64,000 nucleotides of DNA from Selenomonadaceae bacterium (GTDB lineage: Bacteria; Bacillota; Negativicutes; Selenomonadales; Selenomonadaceae): assembly GCA_017535925.1 (NCBI GenBank), contig JAFXTD010000041.1, forward strand, positions 1 to 64,000, given 5' to 3'. Positions 55,201-64,000 of this stretch are shown piece by piece. Position 1 is the first letter of the stretch, and each line of letters opens with the position of its first letter. The position numbers and the translations under genes were made by a program. The notes under the pieces were generated by a model. That model had not been told where the DNA came from. It worked only from the letters and a program-made list of their open reading frames with translations, and made no database searches.

Positions 55201-56187
55201 GCGGAAACGTCCCTGCTTGCCTTTGAGCATATCGCTTAAAGATTTCAGAGGTCGATTGCCGGGTCCTGCGACGGGTCTGCCGCGCCTGCCGTTGTCTATC
55301 AAGGAGTCAACGGCTTCTTGCAACATGCGCTTTTCATTGCGAACGATAATATCGGGTGCCTTGAGTTTGAGCAGGCGATTCAAGCGGTTGTTGCGATTAA
55401 TGACGCGGCGATACAGGTCGTTCAAATCACTTGTTGCAAATCTGCCGCCGTCAAGCTGAACCATCGGGCGCAGTTCGGGCGGAATTACGGGGATAACCGT
55501 CATTATCATCCATTCGGGCTTGTTGCCGCTTCTCAAGAAGGCCTCGACAACTTCAAGGCGACGAATTGCACGAATTCTCTTTTGACCGTTGGAAGAATGC
55601 AATTCTGCTCTAAGTTCCTCTCTCAAAGCTTCGAGGTCAATGTCGCGCAACAGTTCTTGAATAGCCTCTGCCCCCATGCCGACTCTGAAAGCATTGCGCC
55701 CGTATGTTTCACGGTGCACACGGTATTGACCTTCCGTCAAGAGGTCTTTTTGTTTCAAATCGGTTTCGCCGGGGTCGAGGACGATATACGAGGCGAAGTA
55801 AAGCACTCTTTCCAATGAACGAGGAGACATATCCAAGAGCAACCCCATGCGCGAGGGAATGCCTTTAAAATACCAGATATGACTGACGGGAGCGGCAAGT
55901 TCGATATGCCCCATGCGTTCGCGTCTGACTTTGGCACGAGTGACTTCGACGCCGCAACGGTCGCAGATGGTGCCCTTAAAACGAACGCGTTTAAATTTGC
56001 CGCAATGACATTCCCAATCGCGAGTGGGGCCGAAGATGCGTTCGCAAAAGAGACCGTCGCGTTCGGGTTTGAGAGTGCGATAGTTAATGGTTTCGGGCTT
56101 TTTGACTTCGCCGTGAGACCATTGGCGGATGGTTTCCGGCGAGGCAAGAGCGATTTGCATAGAGTCGAAAAGATTAACGTCAAGCAA
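52243..56187 (-). CDS. rpoC: DNA-directed RNA polymerase subunit beta'
   Basis: A 1314-residue subunit. First zinc finger [19 protein letters not shown] (Cys60, 62, 75, 78), active-site [14 protein letters not shown] near residue 450, trigger-loop and bridge-helix region ([27 protein letters not shown]), and the second zinc site ([13 protein letters not shown]) are intact. TTG start with AAGGAGGG. It follows rpoB after a 47-bp spacer that is mostly heptad-like repeat. Transcription is from the rpoB promoter. Confidence 0.97.
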   Translation of the reverse strand: MLDVNLFDSMQIALASPETIRQWSHGEVKKPETINYRTLKPERDGLFCERIFGPTRDWECHCGKFKRVRFKGTICDRCGVEVTRAKVRRERMGHIELAAPVSHIWYFKGIPSRMGLLLDMSPRSLERVLYFASYIVLDPGETDLKQKDLLTEGQYRVHRETYGRNAFRVGMGAEAIQELLRDIDLEALREELRAELHSSNGQKRIRAIRRLEVVEAFLRSGNKPEWMIMTVIPVIPPELRPMVQLDGGRFATSDLNDLYRRVINRNNRLNRLLKLKAPDIIVRNEKRMLQEAVDSLIDNGRRGRPVAGPGNRPLKSLSDMLKGKQGRFRQNLLGKRVDYSGRSVIVVGPELKLHQCGLPKEMALELFKPFVMKKLSADSGLTIKAAKKKVERATAEVWAVLEEVIKEHPVLLNRAPTLHRLGIQAFEPVLTEGRALKLHPLACTAYNADFDGDQMAIHLPLSAEAQAEARVLMLAANHILAPKDGKPIIVPTQDMVLGTYYLTKLRKDKPERPVKGEGKYFTGIEEALLAYDRKDLDLQAEIFVRYSIDRLPNFVIDQLDAEEEFIMVKTSVGRMIFNEKLPQELRYYHKEDGNWILGSVMNKKALGKLVAACFNEFGATKTAEVIDSVKRLGYHFACIAGMTVAISDVIVPPAKKEILSATAEKVKKVERHYTRGIMTEKERYNKVVELWNEATDLVAEAMMANMDEFNPIYMMSDSGARGNKQQMRQLAGMRGLMADPSGKIIDLPITANFREGLSVSDYFISSHGARKGLADTALRTADSGYLTRRLVDVAQDVIVREADCDEQRVNLILIRAALAPDTGDAVALLNEKLLGRVAAEDVVNSEGEIVIAKDSVLDDAALEKLIEVDAPFVCLRGQGTERIKLGTREGAEREKLLQAFFQEYVGKELAKSGTILTAEHLAAVLEAEEITELVIRNNNIRGIEVEAIKEGKSGIIEPLKDRILGRVLAENIFDAKGTLIAAINTTIDEALAERICAEREKVLIRSVLTCKSPQGVCQKCYGVDLANRTEVEIGEAVGIIAAQSIGEPGTQLTMRTFHTGGVAGGDITQGLPRVEELFEARKPKMCAIIAEISGTVQIGKSEKNDLTQVTIIPADANQTKRDYIIPYGIPPRVKDGDFVHAGDNLTDGAKNPHDILRICGLKETHRYLVKEVQKVYKSQGVEINDKHIEVMVRQMLHKVKIEEAGSTDFLPGEFVDINVFEAANTKAIEEDRAPAVAKPILLGITKASLATDSFLSAASFQETTRVLTDAAIKGKIDPLIGLKENVIIGKLIPAGTGMARYRELNVVDNETEAE

Positions 56188-56194
56188 GAAAAAC

Positions 56195-56236
56195 CCTCCT
56201 TAGGTGTCAGGTTTCAGGGGTCAGCCAACAGCCCCT
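56195..56236. repeat. Heptad-like repeats and MITE-terminus-like sequence between rpoB and rpoC
   Basis: On the minus strand TAGGGGCTGTTGGCTGACCCC follows the rpoB stop (GAC TAG), then GGTTTCA/GGTGTCA-type units. The TAGGGGCTGTTGG segment equals the left end of the element at 50657. Confidence 0.65.
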
Positions 56237-59200
56237 AGTCAACAACGTCATCGGCAATGATATCGTGGTCGGCGAAGTTGCCGATATCGACGCCCAAATC
56301 GTTCGCCTTCTTTTTGAGAGCGGAATCGTCGTCGTCGTCGTCGTCATGAATAACAATTTCTTTGGAATCGCGGGAGAGGACGCGAATATCAAGACCGATA
56401 GATTGCAATTCTTTAATGAGAACTTTGAAAGATTCGGGAACGCCGGGAGTAGGAATGTTTTGACCTTTGACAATGGCTTCGTAAGCTTTGACGCGACCTT
56501 GAACGTCGTCGGATTTGACGGTAAGAATTTCTTGCAAGGTGAAAGCCGCGCCGTAAGCTTCGAGAGCCCAAACTTCCATTTCGCCGAAACGCTGACCGCC
56601 GAATTGAGCTTTACCGCCGAGGGGTTGTTGAGTGACGAGAGAGTAAGGCCCCGTGGAGCGGGCATGAATTTTATCGTCGACGAGGTGATGAAGTTTCAGC
56701 ATGTAGACGCAACCGACAGTGACGCGATTTTCAAAAGGCAAGCCGGTTCTGCCGTCGAAGAGAATGGTTTTGCCGTCGGAGTCGAGACCGGCAAGAGCAA
56801 TGGTGGCGGCGATATCTTGGTCACGGGCACCGTCGAAAACGGGAGTGGCAATGTTTACACCTGCGTCGGAGGGGACCGGCAAGCCGAAGTTGTCAACGTC
56901 GAAGCCGAAAGCTTTAAGGTCGCGGGCGATATTTTTATCGTGAGATTTAATTTTCATGCCGATTTGCCTGCAAGCAAAGCCGAGGTGAGTTTCGAGAACT
57001 TGACCGATATTCATACGTGAAGGGACGCCGAGCGGATTAAGAACGATGTCAACGGGAGTGCCGTCGGGCAGGAAAGGCATATCTTCTTGCCTGCGAATAT
57101 CGGAGACGACGCCCTTGTTGCCATGCCGCCCCGACATTTTATCGCCGACGGAAATTTTACGTTTTTGAGCAATGTAGACGCGGACTTGCTTATTGACGCC
57201 GGGAGCCATTTCGTCGTTAGAATCGCGAGTGAAGACATTGACGGCGACGACCTTACCTGCCTCGCCGTGTGGGACGCGCAAGGAGGTATCGCGTACTTCT
57301 CTTGCCTTTTCACCGAAGATGGCGCGCAGGAGGCGTTCTTCGGCAGTGAGTTCGGTTTCGCCCTTAGGAGTGACTTTGCCGACAAGGATATCGCCTGTTC
57401 TGACGTCCGCGCCGATAGAGATGATACCGTCAGCGTCGAGGTGAGTAAGGGAATCTTCCGCAACGTTTGGAATATCGCGAGTGACTTCTTCCGGCCCGAG
57501 CTTAGTATCGCGAGCATCGCACTGATATTCCTCAATATGAATCGAAGTATAAATATCCCTTTTAATCAAATTCTCCGACAGCAGAATCGCGTCCTCGTAA
57601 TTGTAGCCCTCCCATGGCATATAAGCAACAATAATATTATAACCAAGCGCGAGTTCACCGTAGGAGGTTGCGGGACCGTCGGCGATAGGCTGACGTGCCG
57701 AAACATGTTCGCCTTCCTCGACGATAGGAATTTGATTAATGCAAGTGCCCTGATTGGAGCGGACGAATTTTTGAAGATGATAGATGTCGAATTTATCTTT
57801 AGTGGAGTTGACGAATTGGTCGTCGACTTTGATTTTGATTGTTTCGGCGTCGACTTGCTCGACAACGCCGGGACGTTTGGCAAGAATCATAACGCCCGAA
57901 TCGCAAGCGGCTTTGAATTCCATGCCCGTGCCGACAAGAGGAGCTTGAGTTTTGAGAAGCGGTACGGCTTGGCGTTGCATATTGGCACCCATGAGCGCGC
58001 GGTTGGCGTCGTCGTTTTCGAGGAAGGGAATCATTGCGGTGGCGATTGAAACAACTTGTTTTGGCGAAACGTCCATGTAGTCGACATCTTCGCGGCGGAC
58101 TTTGGTCGTTTCCTCTGCGCGGCGGGCAGTGACACGTTCATTGACAAACCGGTCGTTTTCGTCGAGGGGTTCGTTGGCTTGAGCAATGATAAGCGATTCT
58201 TCCTCGTCGGCGGTCATGTATCTGACTTCATTGGTGACGCGCTGATTTTCCTTGTCGACTTTACGATAAGGCGTTTCCATGAAGCCGTATTGATTGACGC
58301 GAGCATAATTGGACAAGGAACCGATTAAGCCGATATTGGGACCTTCAGGCGTTTCAATGGGGCACATTCTTCCGTAGTGAGAATTATGAACGTCACGGAC
58401 TTCAAAGCCTGCACGTTCTCTGGATAAGCCGCCGGGACCGAGAGCAGAGAGACGGCGTTTATGAGTGAGTTCGGAAAGAGGATTGTGTTGATCCATGAAC
58501 TGCGACAACTGCGAGGAGCCGAAAAATTCCTTAATGGCAGCGACGACGGGTCGAATGTTAATCAAATTCTGCGGGGTAACAATTTCGGCGTCTTGAGTGG
58601 TCATGCGTTCTTTGACGACGCGTTCCATGCGAGCCATGCCGATACGAAATTGATTTTGAAGGAGTTCACCGACGGAACGCACACGCCGATTGCCCAGATG
58701 GTCAATGTCGTCGGGGAGCCCCGAATCACTCATAAGTGAGAAAAGATAATTAATGGAAGAAACGATATCGGCGACGCAAATGGTGCGGTTATCGCGAATG
58801 GAAAGAGTGGTTGCACAAAGCATCGTATAAGAGCCGCTTTCGGTTTTGATTCTGATTTTTATGGGATGAGTATATCCTCGACGGAGTTTATTGGCGGCGG
58901 CTTTGAAGATTTCCTCCTCGCGTTCTTCGGGAATTTTATCCAGAGTGGCTTCGGTGATAACTTCATTGGCAGGGATTAGAAGTTCGCCGTTTTCGGGGTC
59001 GCGAATATCTTCTGTGACAATATCACCCAACAAAAGATTGCGCCAACCGATAAAGTTTTGAATTTCGTTTTCGTCGTCGATAGCGTCGAGCATGGCTTGA
59101 GTGACGACTTCATTTGCGGGAATTAAAACTTCGCCCGTTTCCAAGCTGAATAAATCTTCGGCAAGGACACGACCGAGCAGGCGGCGTTTCCAACCGAGTT

Positions 59201-60305
59201 TCTTTGTAATTTTATAACGACCTACAGCCGCAAGGTCATAACGGCGCGGGTCAAAGAATTGCGAATGCAAAAGAGAGGCGGCGTTGTCTGCAGAAGGCGG
59301 TTCGCCCGGACGAAGACGATTGTAAATGCCGATAAGAGCCTTTTCCTTATTGTCTTCCTTATTGAGGCGGTCGAGGTCGAGCATGTCAACAAGAGCCTTG
59401 TAGCCGGCAATCAAAGAATTTTTGTCGTCGAGGGCGGCGAAAATATCGAGAAGATATTTATAATTTGAAAGCAGGTCGTTCTTATCGTCGAATTCTTTGT
59501 AAGCCGCCATCAAAGCATCGAAAGTTTCCTCCGTGCGGGAGCCTTCGCGCTTGAGGTAGCCGATTGTCAAGGTGTTGCGTGCGTCGGTGCCGTTTTCTTC
59601 GTCGCGTGCCAAAAAGTCAATGAGTTGAGCGGAAGTTTTTTCGTCGTGGAGTTTGGCAGCGATAAAAAATTTTACGTCGAAGAGTTCGAGGATTTGTTCG
59701 TTGGTTTCAAAGTCGAGGGCGCGCAGAAAATAAGTCACGGGCATTTTGCGAGTGCGGTCAATGCGGACGCTTATCGCCGATGAAGAATCCGTTTCAAGCT
59801 CAATCCAAGCTCCGCGATTCGGAATGACTGTTGCGTTGTAAATGTTTTTTCCTGTTTGGTCAATAGTTTTGTCGTAATACGCGCCGGGACTTCTTACGAG
59901 CTGCGAAACGATTACGCGTTCCGCTCCGTTTATGATAAAAGTACCGGTTTGTGTCATAATCGGGAAGTCGCCCATAAAGACTTCCTGCACTTTGACATCG
60001 CCCTTGATTTTGTTATGAAGCCTCACTTTCACGCGGACGGGAGCGGCGTAAGTGCCGTCGCGTTTCTTGCATTCTTCCAGCGTGTACTTGCATTCGCCGA
60101 AGGTGGGCTCTCCGAAAAACAATTCCAGATTACCCGAAAAGTCAGATATCGGCGAAATATCTTTGAAAATTTCCTGCAGTCCTTCTTTCTTAAACCAATC
60201 GTAGGAGTTGCGCTGGATGTCCAAGAGATGCGGCATCTCCATGACTTCCTTAATTCTTGCGTAGCTGTACCGTGTTCTTTTGCCGACTTGAACAGGATTA
60301 AACAT
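56235..60305 (-). CDS. rpoB: DNA-directed RNA polymerase subunit beta with lineage-specific insertions
   Basis: A 1356-residue subunit, larger than the Bacillus protein (about 1190). The rifampicin-binding region ([32 protein letters not shown]) is wild type in appearance, and GNKGVV and the [16 protein letters not shown] clamp segment are normal. Extra sequence lies at about 217-312 (helical, Lys/Asp rich, before [16 protein letters not shown]). About residues 375-474 hold a module duplicated in tandem ([24 protein letters not shown] and [23 protein letters not shown]), where Bacillus has one copy. The C-terminus has seven consecutive Asp. ATG 60305 (AAAGGAG) is preferred over GTG 60317. Confidence 0.96.
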   Translation of the reverse strand: MFNPVQVGKRTRYSYARIKEVMEMPHLLDIQRNSYDWFKKEGLQEIFKDISPISDFSGNLELFFGEPTFGECKYTLEECKKRDGTYAAPVRVKVRLHNKIKGDVKVQEVFMGDFPIMTQTGTFIINGAERVIVSQLVRSPGAYYDKTIDQTGKNIYNATVIPNRGAWIELETDSSSAISVRIDRTRKMPVTYFLRALDFETNEQILELFDVKFFIAAKLHDEKTSAQLIDFLARDEENGTDARNTLTIGYLKREGSRTEETFDALMAAYKEFDDKNDLLSNYKYLLDIFAALDDKNSLIAGYKALVDMLDLDRLNKEDNKEKALIGIYNRLRPGEPPSADNAASLLHSQFFDPRRYDLAAVGRYKITKKLGWKRRLLGRVLAEDLFSLETGEVLIPANEVVTQAMLDAIDDENEIQNFIGWRNLLLGDIVTEDIRDPENGELLIPANEVITEATLDKIPEEREEEIFKAAANKLRRGYTHPIKIRIKTESGSYTMLCATTLSIRDNRTICVADIVSSINYLFSLMSDSGLPDDIDHLGNRRVRSVGELLQNQFRIGMARMERVVKERMTTQDAEIVTPQNLINIRPVVAAIKEFFGSSQLSQFMDQHNPLSELTHKRRLSALGPGGLSRERAGFEVRDVHNSHYGRMCPIETPEGPNIGLIGSLSNYARVNQYGFMETPYRKVDKENQRVTNEVRYMTADEEESLIIAQANEPLDENDRFVNERVTARRAEETTKVRREDVDYMDVSPKQVVSIATAMIPFLENDDANRALMGANMQRQAVPLLKTQAPLVGTGMEFKAACDSGVMILAKRPGVVEQVDAETIKIKVDDQFVNSTKDKFDIYHLQKFVRSNQGTCINQIPIVEEGEHVSARQPIADGPATSYGELALGYNIIVAYMPWEGYNYEDAILLSENLIKRDIYTSIHIEEYQCDARDTKLGPEEVTRDIPNVAEDSLTHLDADGIISIGADVRTGDILVGKVTPKGETELTAEERLLRAIFGEKAREVRDTSLRVPHGEAGKVVAVNVFTRDSNDEMAPGVNKQVRVYIAQKRKISVGDKMSGRHGNKGVVSDIRRQEDMPFLPDGTPVDIVLNPLGVPSRMNIGQVLETHLGFACRQIGMKIKSHDKNIARDLKAFGFDVDNFGLPVPSDAGVNIATPVFDGARDQDIAATIALAGLDSDGKTILFDGRTGLPFENRVTVGCVYMLKLHHLVDDKIHARSTGPYSLVTQQPLGGKAQFGGQRFGEMEVWALEAYGAAFTLQEILTVKSDDVQGRVKAYEAIVKGQNIPTPGVPESFKVLIKELQSIGLDIRVLSRDSKEIVIHDDDDDDDSALKKKANDLGVDIGNFADHDIIADDVVD

Positions 60306-60325
60306 TAAAGCCGTCACTCCTTTTC

Positions 60326-60413
60326 AATTAGGAACTGGTAAATAGGAACAAGGAACAAGTAGGGATTAGTGAACTAGTTCCCAGTTCCTACTTCCTAGTT
60401 CCTAATTAATTAA
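60326..60413. repeat. Facing heptad arrays in the rpoB leader
   Basis: AGGAACT-type units (AATTAGGAACTGG, ATAGGAACAAGGAACAAG) face inverted units (AGTTCCCAGTTCCTACTTCCTAGTTCCTAATT). The 5' leader of rpoBC can therefore form a long hairpin. Confidence 0.75.
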
Positions 60414-60496
60414 AGCGCGGCGTAACCTCAGGGAAATGCCAATCGGACACGACGCGCATAAAGTTTCTCCATCTTATTGTCAATCAGTAGCTTTGT

Positions 60497-60525
60497 ATTT
60501 TATCTTTAAAGTTTTTTCCTGTCAA
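60497..60525 (-). promoter_or_regulatory. Strong sigma-70-type promoter for rpoBC
   Basis: On the minus strand: consensus TTGACA (60525-60520), 17-bp spacer, TAAAAT (60502-60497). The -35 overlaps the stop codon of the upstream symporter gene. A leader of roughly 180 nt precedes rpoB. Confidence 0.78.
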
Positions 60526-61973
60526 GCTTTTTTATCGTCAACTCCCCACGCGTGCAAGCCTTCCTTTTCGGGCATGATTTTCGGGTCAAAGACGGGCTCC
60601 TCGACGCCACGATTTTTTTGAGCAACGTAATCGTCAAGCGCGATAAAAGAATATTTGCAAAGGCGGGCAATGGCGTAAAGGTTCGTTATGCAAAGAAAAC
60701 CCATAAACAAATCCGCGCTGTCCCAAACCAAACTCAACTCCGCGAAACTTCCGAACAAGACCATGCCGACAACTCCAATGCGGAAAAAATTCATTGCGTG
60801 ACGTGCAACCGAACTGGGCAAAAATCCCGACTCGTCACCTTCAAAGAAAGCGATATTGACTTCGCCGTAAAAATAGTTGCCGACGATTGAGCTGAAGGCA
60901 AAAAGAAAAACTATCACTGCCAAGACGGAAGGCGCATAACTTCCGTAGACACTTGCCAAAGATTGTTGAACGAGTGAGACGCCCGTCAATTCTCCGCCGA
61001 TTGAATATTCGCCCGTCAACAAAACAGAAAACGCCGTCGCCGAGCAAACAAACCAAGTATCGACATAGACGCCGAACGATTGAATCAGACCTTGCCGCGC
61101 AGGGTGTTTGCCGCTGGCAGTAGCCGCCGCATTCGGAACGGAACCTTCGCCTGCCTCATTGGAAAATAATCCGCGACGAACGCCCGTCATGAAGACTGCA
61201 CCGAAGCCGCCGCCGACCGCCGCTTGAGGCTCGAAGGCGTCATGAATTATCAGCGCGAACATAGCCGGCACTTGGTCAATGTGCATGACGACGATTATCA
61301 GTGCGCTCAAAAGATAAATGCCTGCCATCGAAGGCACGAGCATTTCCGCGAACTTTGCAATTCGTGTCACGCCGCCGAAAATTACAAGAGCCGTCAAAGC
61401 CGCCACAGTGACAGCCGTTATTGCATGGTTGATTCCGAAAGCCGTTTCGACCGCGCCGACGATTGTGTTTGCTTGAACGGAAACATAAATCCAGCCGAAG
61501 GTCACGGAAATTAAAATCGCGAAAAGTTTTGCCAAGCCCGACATGTGAAGAGCGTTTTTCATGTAGTAAGCGGGGCCGCCGAAAAATGCTCCGTCACCTC
61601 TGGGCAACTTGTAAATCTGCGCGAGGGTGCTCTCGACGAAACCGGTTGCGCAACCGATAAACGCAATGAGCCACATCCAAAAGACCGCGCCGGGTCCTCC
61701 GGTTACAATCGCAATGGCAACGCCCGCAATGTTGCCGACACCGACACGTGAAGCCGTCGACACGCAAAAAGCTTGAAAGCCGCTGATTTCTTTGCCGCTG
61801 GTTTTTTGTCCCGCGCTCCCGAAAATTAATTTGAACATCTCTCCGACAAGCCGAAGCTGTACAAATTTCGTTCGCAACGTGAAGACAATCCCAGACCCGA
61901 TAAGCGCGATAATGATTACATACGTCCACAGGAACGAATTTATCTCGTTAATCACGCCGTGCAATAATTCCAT
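60522..61973 (-). CDS. Alanine or glycine:cation symporter (AGCS family)
   Basis: A 483-residue membrane protein with about ten to eleven hydrophobic segments. AGCS signatures: GSGIVFTLRTKFVQLR, the FQAFCVSTASRVGVGNIAGVAIAI motif lining the substrate and Na+ site, GGPGAVFWMW, and GRRGLFSNEAGEGSVPNAAA-like sequence (RRGLFSNEAGEGS). It imports alanine or glycine with Na+ (or H+). GGGAGGAG precedes the ATG and it has its own promoter. It replaces the usual ribosomal protein genes upstream of rpoB. Confidence 0.93.
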   Translation of the reverse strand: MELLHGVINEINSFLWTYVIIIALIGSGIVFTLRTKFVQLRLVGEMFKLIFGSAGQKTSGKEISGFQAFCVSTASRVGVGNIAGVAIAIVTGGPGAVFWMWLIAFIGCATGFVESTLAQIYKLPRGDGAFFGGPAYYMKNALHMSGLAKLFAILISVTFGWIYVSVQANTIVGAVETAFGINHAITAVTVAALTALVIFGGVTRIAKFAEMLVPSMAGIYLLSALIIVVMHIDQVPAMFALIIHDAFEPQAAVGGGFGAVFMTGVRRGLFSNEAGEGSVPNAAATASGKHPARQGLIQSFGVYVDTWFVCSATAFSVLLTGEYSIGGELTGVSLVQQSLASVYGSYAPSVLAVIVFLFAFSSIVGNYFYGEVNIAFFEGDESGFLPSSVARHAMNFFRIGVVGMVLFGSFAELSLVWDSADLFMGFLCITNLYAIARLCKYSFIALDDYVAQKNRGVEEPVFDPKIMPEKEGLHAWGVDDKKA

Positions 61974-62002
61974 AAAATCTCCTCCCGCAATTTGATATGG
62001 AA

Positions 62003-62031
62003 ATTATAGCATAATTATCATTGGCGTTAAA
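62003..62031 (-). promoter_or_regulatory. Sigma-70-type promoter for the AGCS symporter
   Basis: On the minus strand: TTTAAC (62031-62026), 17-bp spacer, TATAAT (62008-62003), 30 bp before the ATG. Confidence 0.7.
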
Positions 62032-62043
62032 GCGGAATTTCGA

Positions 62044-62072
62044 TTGACTTTCAAGCGGCGGCATGTTACACT
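62044..62072 (+). promoter_or_regulatory. Sigma-70-type promoter for tRNA-Arg
   Basis: TTGACT (62044-62049), 17-bp spacer, TACACT (62067-62072), with the tRNA 5' end 12 bp downstream. Confidence 0.75.
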
Positions 62073-62083
62073 GCAAAAAATAT

Positions 62084-62160
62084 GCGGTTGTAGCTCAGCA
62101 GGATAGAGCAGCTGCCTCCTAAGCAGCAGGTCGCGCGTTCGAATCGCGCCAATCGCACCA
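62084..62160 (+). tRNA. tRNA-Arg (anticodon CCT)
   Basis: A 77-base cloverleaf: acceptor GCGGTTG/CAATCGC (one G-T pair), D arm TAGCTCAGCAGGATAGAGCA, anticodon stem GCTGC/GCAGC with loop CTCCTAA (anticodon CCT), T arm GCGCGTTCGAATCGCGC, and encoded CCA. It reads AGG codons. Confidence 0.97.
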
Positions 62161-62215
62161 TAATTCGTAACAAATAATTGTAATCAGAGAGCAGGAATAG
62201 CGATGAAAAAAAATT

Positions 62216-62244
62216 AAGCTCTTCGCAAATGTGAAGGGCTTTTG
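62216..62244 (+). terminator. Intrinsic terminator after tRNA-Arg
   Basis: Nine-base-pair stem AAGCTCTTC/GAAGGGCTT with an 8-base loop, then TTG. It lies just upstream of msrAB. Confidence 0.7.
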
Positions 62245-62268
62245 TTATATGGGGAGAGGAGAATTTTT

Positions 62269-63414
62269 ATGTTATGGGGGAAAGTTTTGTTTAGCTTTGC
62301 AATAATTTTAACGGCAGTGATTACCGCAGCCTGCGTGTCTTCTTCTGCGAAAAATATTTCCGCGTCGCAAAAATCGGATACACCTTTGCCGGAAGAAATC
62401 ATTCAACAGAATCATAAAATCCCGGGCGAGGCAGAAATTTATTTGGCAGGCGGATGTTTTTGGGGCACGGAATTTTTAATGCGCAATGTCGCCGGTGTCA
62501 CGAGCGTCGAAGTCGGCTACTCAAACGGCTCGACACGCAATCCCACCTATCGCCAAGTCTGCAAAGGTTCGGGGCATGCGGAATCGGCGCACGTCATTTA
62601 CAACAAAAGCGTAATTTCTTTGCCGAAGCTTTTAAAAATTTATTATAAATCGATTGACCCGACGCGTGTGAATAATCAGGACAATGACGTGGGAATTAAT
62701 TATCGCACGGGAATTTATTTCAGCGACCCCGCCGACGAAGCGATAATTAAAGAGTCGTTGCTTGAGTTGCAAAGCAAGTACAAAAAGGATATTGTCGTCG
62801 AGTGCATGCCGATTAAAAATTTTTATCGCGCCGAAGAAAATCATCAAGAGTATTTGATTAAAAATCCGAACGGCTATTGTCACGTGGCGCATGCCGTAAT
62901 CGATGAGCAATCGAAAGAAAAGGCGGCTAATGAATTCAAAGACAAAAATTTTTCGCGCGACAGAGTTTACGGCAAGCCCGACAAAGAGGTTTTGAAAAAG
63001 TTAAGCGGTCTTCAGCGTGCAGTGACTCAAGACGGCGCGACGGAACCTCCTTTCAAAAACGAGTACGACGAGGAATTTCGCGAGGGCATTTACGTTGACG
63101 TGACGAACGGGCAACCGCTCTTTGTGTCGAAAGATAAATTTGAATCGAATTGCGGCTGGCCTTCCTTCTCAAAACCGATTGACAAAAATTTTATCGAGGA
63201 ACGCAAAGATTTATCGTTCGGCATGGACAGAACGGAAGTTCGGGCTAAGGCAAGCGGCTCACATTTGGGTCACGTCTTCGAAGACGAACCTTCCGGAAAA
63301 AGCAAGATAAGATATTGCATCAACAGCGCGGCTCTCCGATTTATTCCTCGTGAAAAAATGGCGGAAGAAGGCTACGGCGACTGGCTTGATTTGTTTACAG
63401 CTAAAAAGGATTGA
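62269..63414 (+). CDS. msrAB: Exported methionine sulfoxide reductase MsrA-MsrB fusion
   Basis: A 381-residue protein. An N-terminal hydrophobic signal (FAIILTAVITAACVSSS, possible lipoprotein Cys but not a perfect lipobox) directs export. The MsrA domain follows, with LAGGCFWGTEFLM (catalytic Cys), GYSNG and GHAESAHVIYN. Then comes MsrB with KFESNCGWPSFSKPI, GSHLGHVFEDEP and RYCINSAALRF (catalytic Cys). The MsrB zinc-binding CxxC pairs are absent, as in many fused forms. It repairs both sulfoxide stereoisomers on exported proteins. ATG 62269 has GAGAGGAG upstream; a TTG at 62242 falls in the terminator. Confidence 0.92.
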   Translation: MLWGKVLFSFAIILTAVITAACVSSSAKNISASQKSDTPLPEEIIQQNHKIPGEAEIYLAGGCFWGTEFLMRNVAGVTSVEVGYSNGSTRNPTYRQVCKGSGHAESAHVIYNKSVISLPKLLKIYYKSIDPTRVNNQDNDVGINYRTGIYFSDPADEAIIKESLLELQSKYKKDIVVECMPIKNFYRAEENHQEYLIKNPNGYCHVAHAVIDEQSKEKAANEFKDKNFSRDRVYGKPDKEVLKKLSGLQRAVTQDGATEPPFKNEYDEEFREGIYVDVTNGQPLFVSKDKFESNCGWPSFSKPIDKNFIEERKDLSFGMDRTEVRAKASGSHLGHVFEDEPSGKSKIRYCINSAALRFIPREKMAEEGYGDWLDLFTAKKD

Positions 63415-63477
63415 ATCTGAAAATTTTTTGTAGTATATTGTTGCAGGCAAAAATTTTTTTCAAGGAGAGTGTTGCCT

Positions 63478-64000
63478 GTGCCGATAGACTTTGAATTACC
63501 CGCAAAAATCCGTGACCTCGTCTCGACGATAGCACCGTTGGACATCTTCGACATCTTAATCGTCGCGGCAATCCTTTACAAATTTTATCAAATGATTCAA
63601 GACACCCGCGCCATTACCCTCGTCAAAGGGCTAATGGTTATCATTTCTTTAACGATAATTTGCGGCTGGCTCAATCTGCACGTCATGACTTGGATTTTGC
63701 AAAAGAGTTCCGACTGGTTGTTAATCGCGCTTCCGATTTTGTTTCAACCGGAATTGCGCCGCGCCCTCGAACATTTGGGGCAAGGACAATTTTTAACGCA
63801 AGGAGCTTCTCTTCTCGATAAGAAAGAGGCGGAATCAGTCGTTGACGAAATCGTCAAGACGGCAAAGAAACTTTCGCAGACAAAGACGGGCGCGCTCATG
63901 GTTATCGAACGCGAAATGAAATTGAACGACATAAGCGTCACGGGAATTCATATAGACGGAATTATTTCTTCGGAATTTTTATTGAACGTCTTCATCGTGA
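63478..64000 (+). CDS. cdaA: Diadenylate cyclase CdaA, partial (runs off window end)
   Basis: GTG 63478, after AAGGAGAG, opens a frame that continues to the window edge (174 codons). It starts VPIDFELPAKIRDLVSTIAP and has about three hydrophobic segments (DIFDILIVAAILYKF; LVKGLMVIISLTIICGWL; a third around LLIALPILF). Next come FQPELRRALEHLGQG and the start of the DAC domain (KTGALMVIERE ... GIHIDGIISSEFLLNVF). This is the CdaA (DacA/YbbP) architecture, producing c-di-AMP. In Firmicutes it usually precedes cdaR and glmM; those would lie beyond the window. The DGA and RHR catalytic motifs are outside the visible part. Confidence 0.9.
   Translation, partial: MPIDFELPAKIRDLVSTIAPLDIFDILIVAAILYKFYQMIQDTRAITLVKGLMVIISLTIICGWLNLHVMTWILQKSSDWLLIALPILFQPELRRALEHLGQGQFLTQGASLLDKKEAESVVDEIVKTAKKLSQTKTGALMVIEREMKLNDISVTGIHIDGIISSEFLLNVFIV

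Noticed and set aside
56265-58049. Plus-strand open frames opposite rpoB
   Set aside because: They mirror conserved rpoB codons (for example poly-Asp gives poly-Val); not supported as genes.
61990-62040. ATAATTATCATT sequence upstream of the symporter as a Fur box
   Set aside because: Only a partial match to GATAATGATAATCATTATC and no iron-related gene beside it.

Overview
The window looks like a chromosomal segment of a diderm member of the Bacillota, most likely class Negativicutes (Selenomonas-like). This is inferred. A Firmicutes-type SepF and a short primary-like sigma factor sit beside RTX-type surface/secreted proteins, a partial anaerobic cobalamin cluster, a very large acyl-CoA dehydratase activase and a Tad-pilus-like protein. 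TTG start codons are common, and strong AGGAGG-type ribosome binding sites precede most genes. No rRNA or CRISPR array is visible. One tRNA, Arg(CCT), is present.

Layout. 1-1202: the 5' end of an insertion sequence interrupts an RTX-like repeat protein gene. 1256-2857: a secreted protein and the remnant of a low-molecular-weight phosphatase. 2948-10217: a complete F-type ATP synthase operon (atpI-B-E-F-H-A-G-D-C) with an enlarged gamma subunit. 10281-18284: a methyltransferase, an aminotransferase, a second RTX-like gene with a frameshift at an A7 tract, typA, a sigma factor, sepF and an Orn/Lys/Arg decarboxylase. 18285-22586 (minus strand): argC-argJ, a small-protein/toxin-antitoxin cassette with a broken YoeB toxin, and a histidine phosphatase. 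22713-30870 (plus strand): a condensation-domain-like protein fused to a cNMP-binding-like domain, two tandem DUF262 proteins (one with an HNH/DUF1524 end), gatB, and an orphan MmeI-type target-recognition fragment. 30871-35195 (minus strand): cbiT-cbiC-TIGR04076-cbiA-mnmE. 35363-39556: the giant activase. 39630-46017: two paralogous TadG-like genes (one decayed), a small secreted protein and a broken YafQ/DinJ-type pair. 46033-50077: a phosphoesterase, pncC, rimO and a solute-binding protein. 50197-64000: an unknown gene, fabF, rpoBC on its own promoter, an alanine/sodium symporter, tRNA-Arg, msrAB and the start of cdaA.

The most unusual signal is not a gene. At least fifteen loci carry short arrays of 7-bp repeats (families such as AATTAGG, AGGAACT, AGCTGTT, AATTGGG). 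They sit in intergenic spacers, often supply or abut the stop codon of the preceding gene, and in one case lie in frame inside cbiA. A second dispersed family (about 140-210 bp) has terminal inverted repeats resembling the end of the insertion sequence at position 1-140, so it looks like a non-autonomous (MITE-like) relative. Together with two independently frameshifted toxins, a decayed TadG paralogue, a phosphatase remnant and an orphan restriction-enzyme fragment, this indicates a genome with active repeat expansion and gene decay around a conserved housekeeping core.
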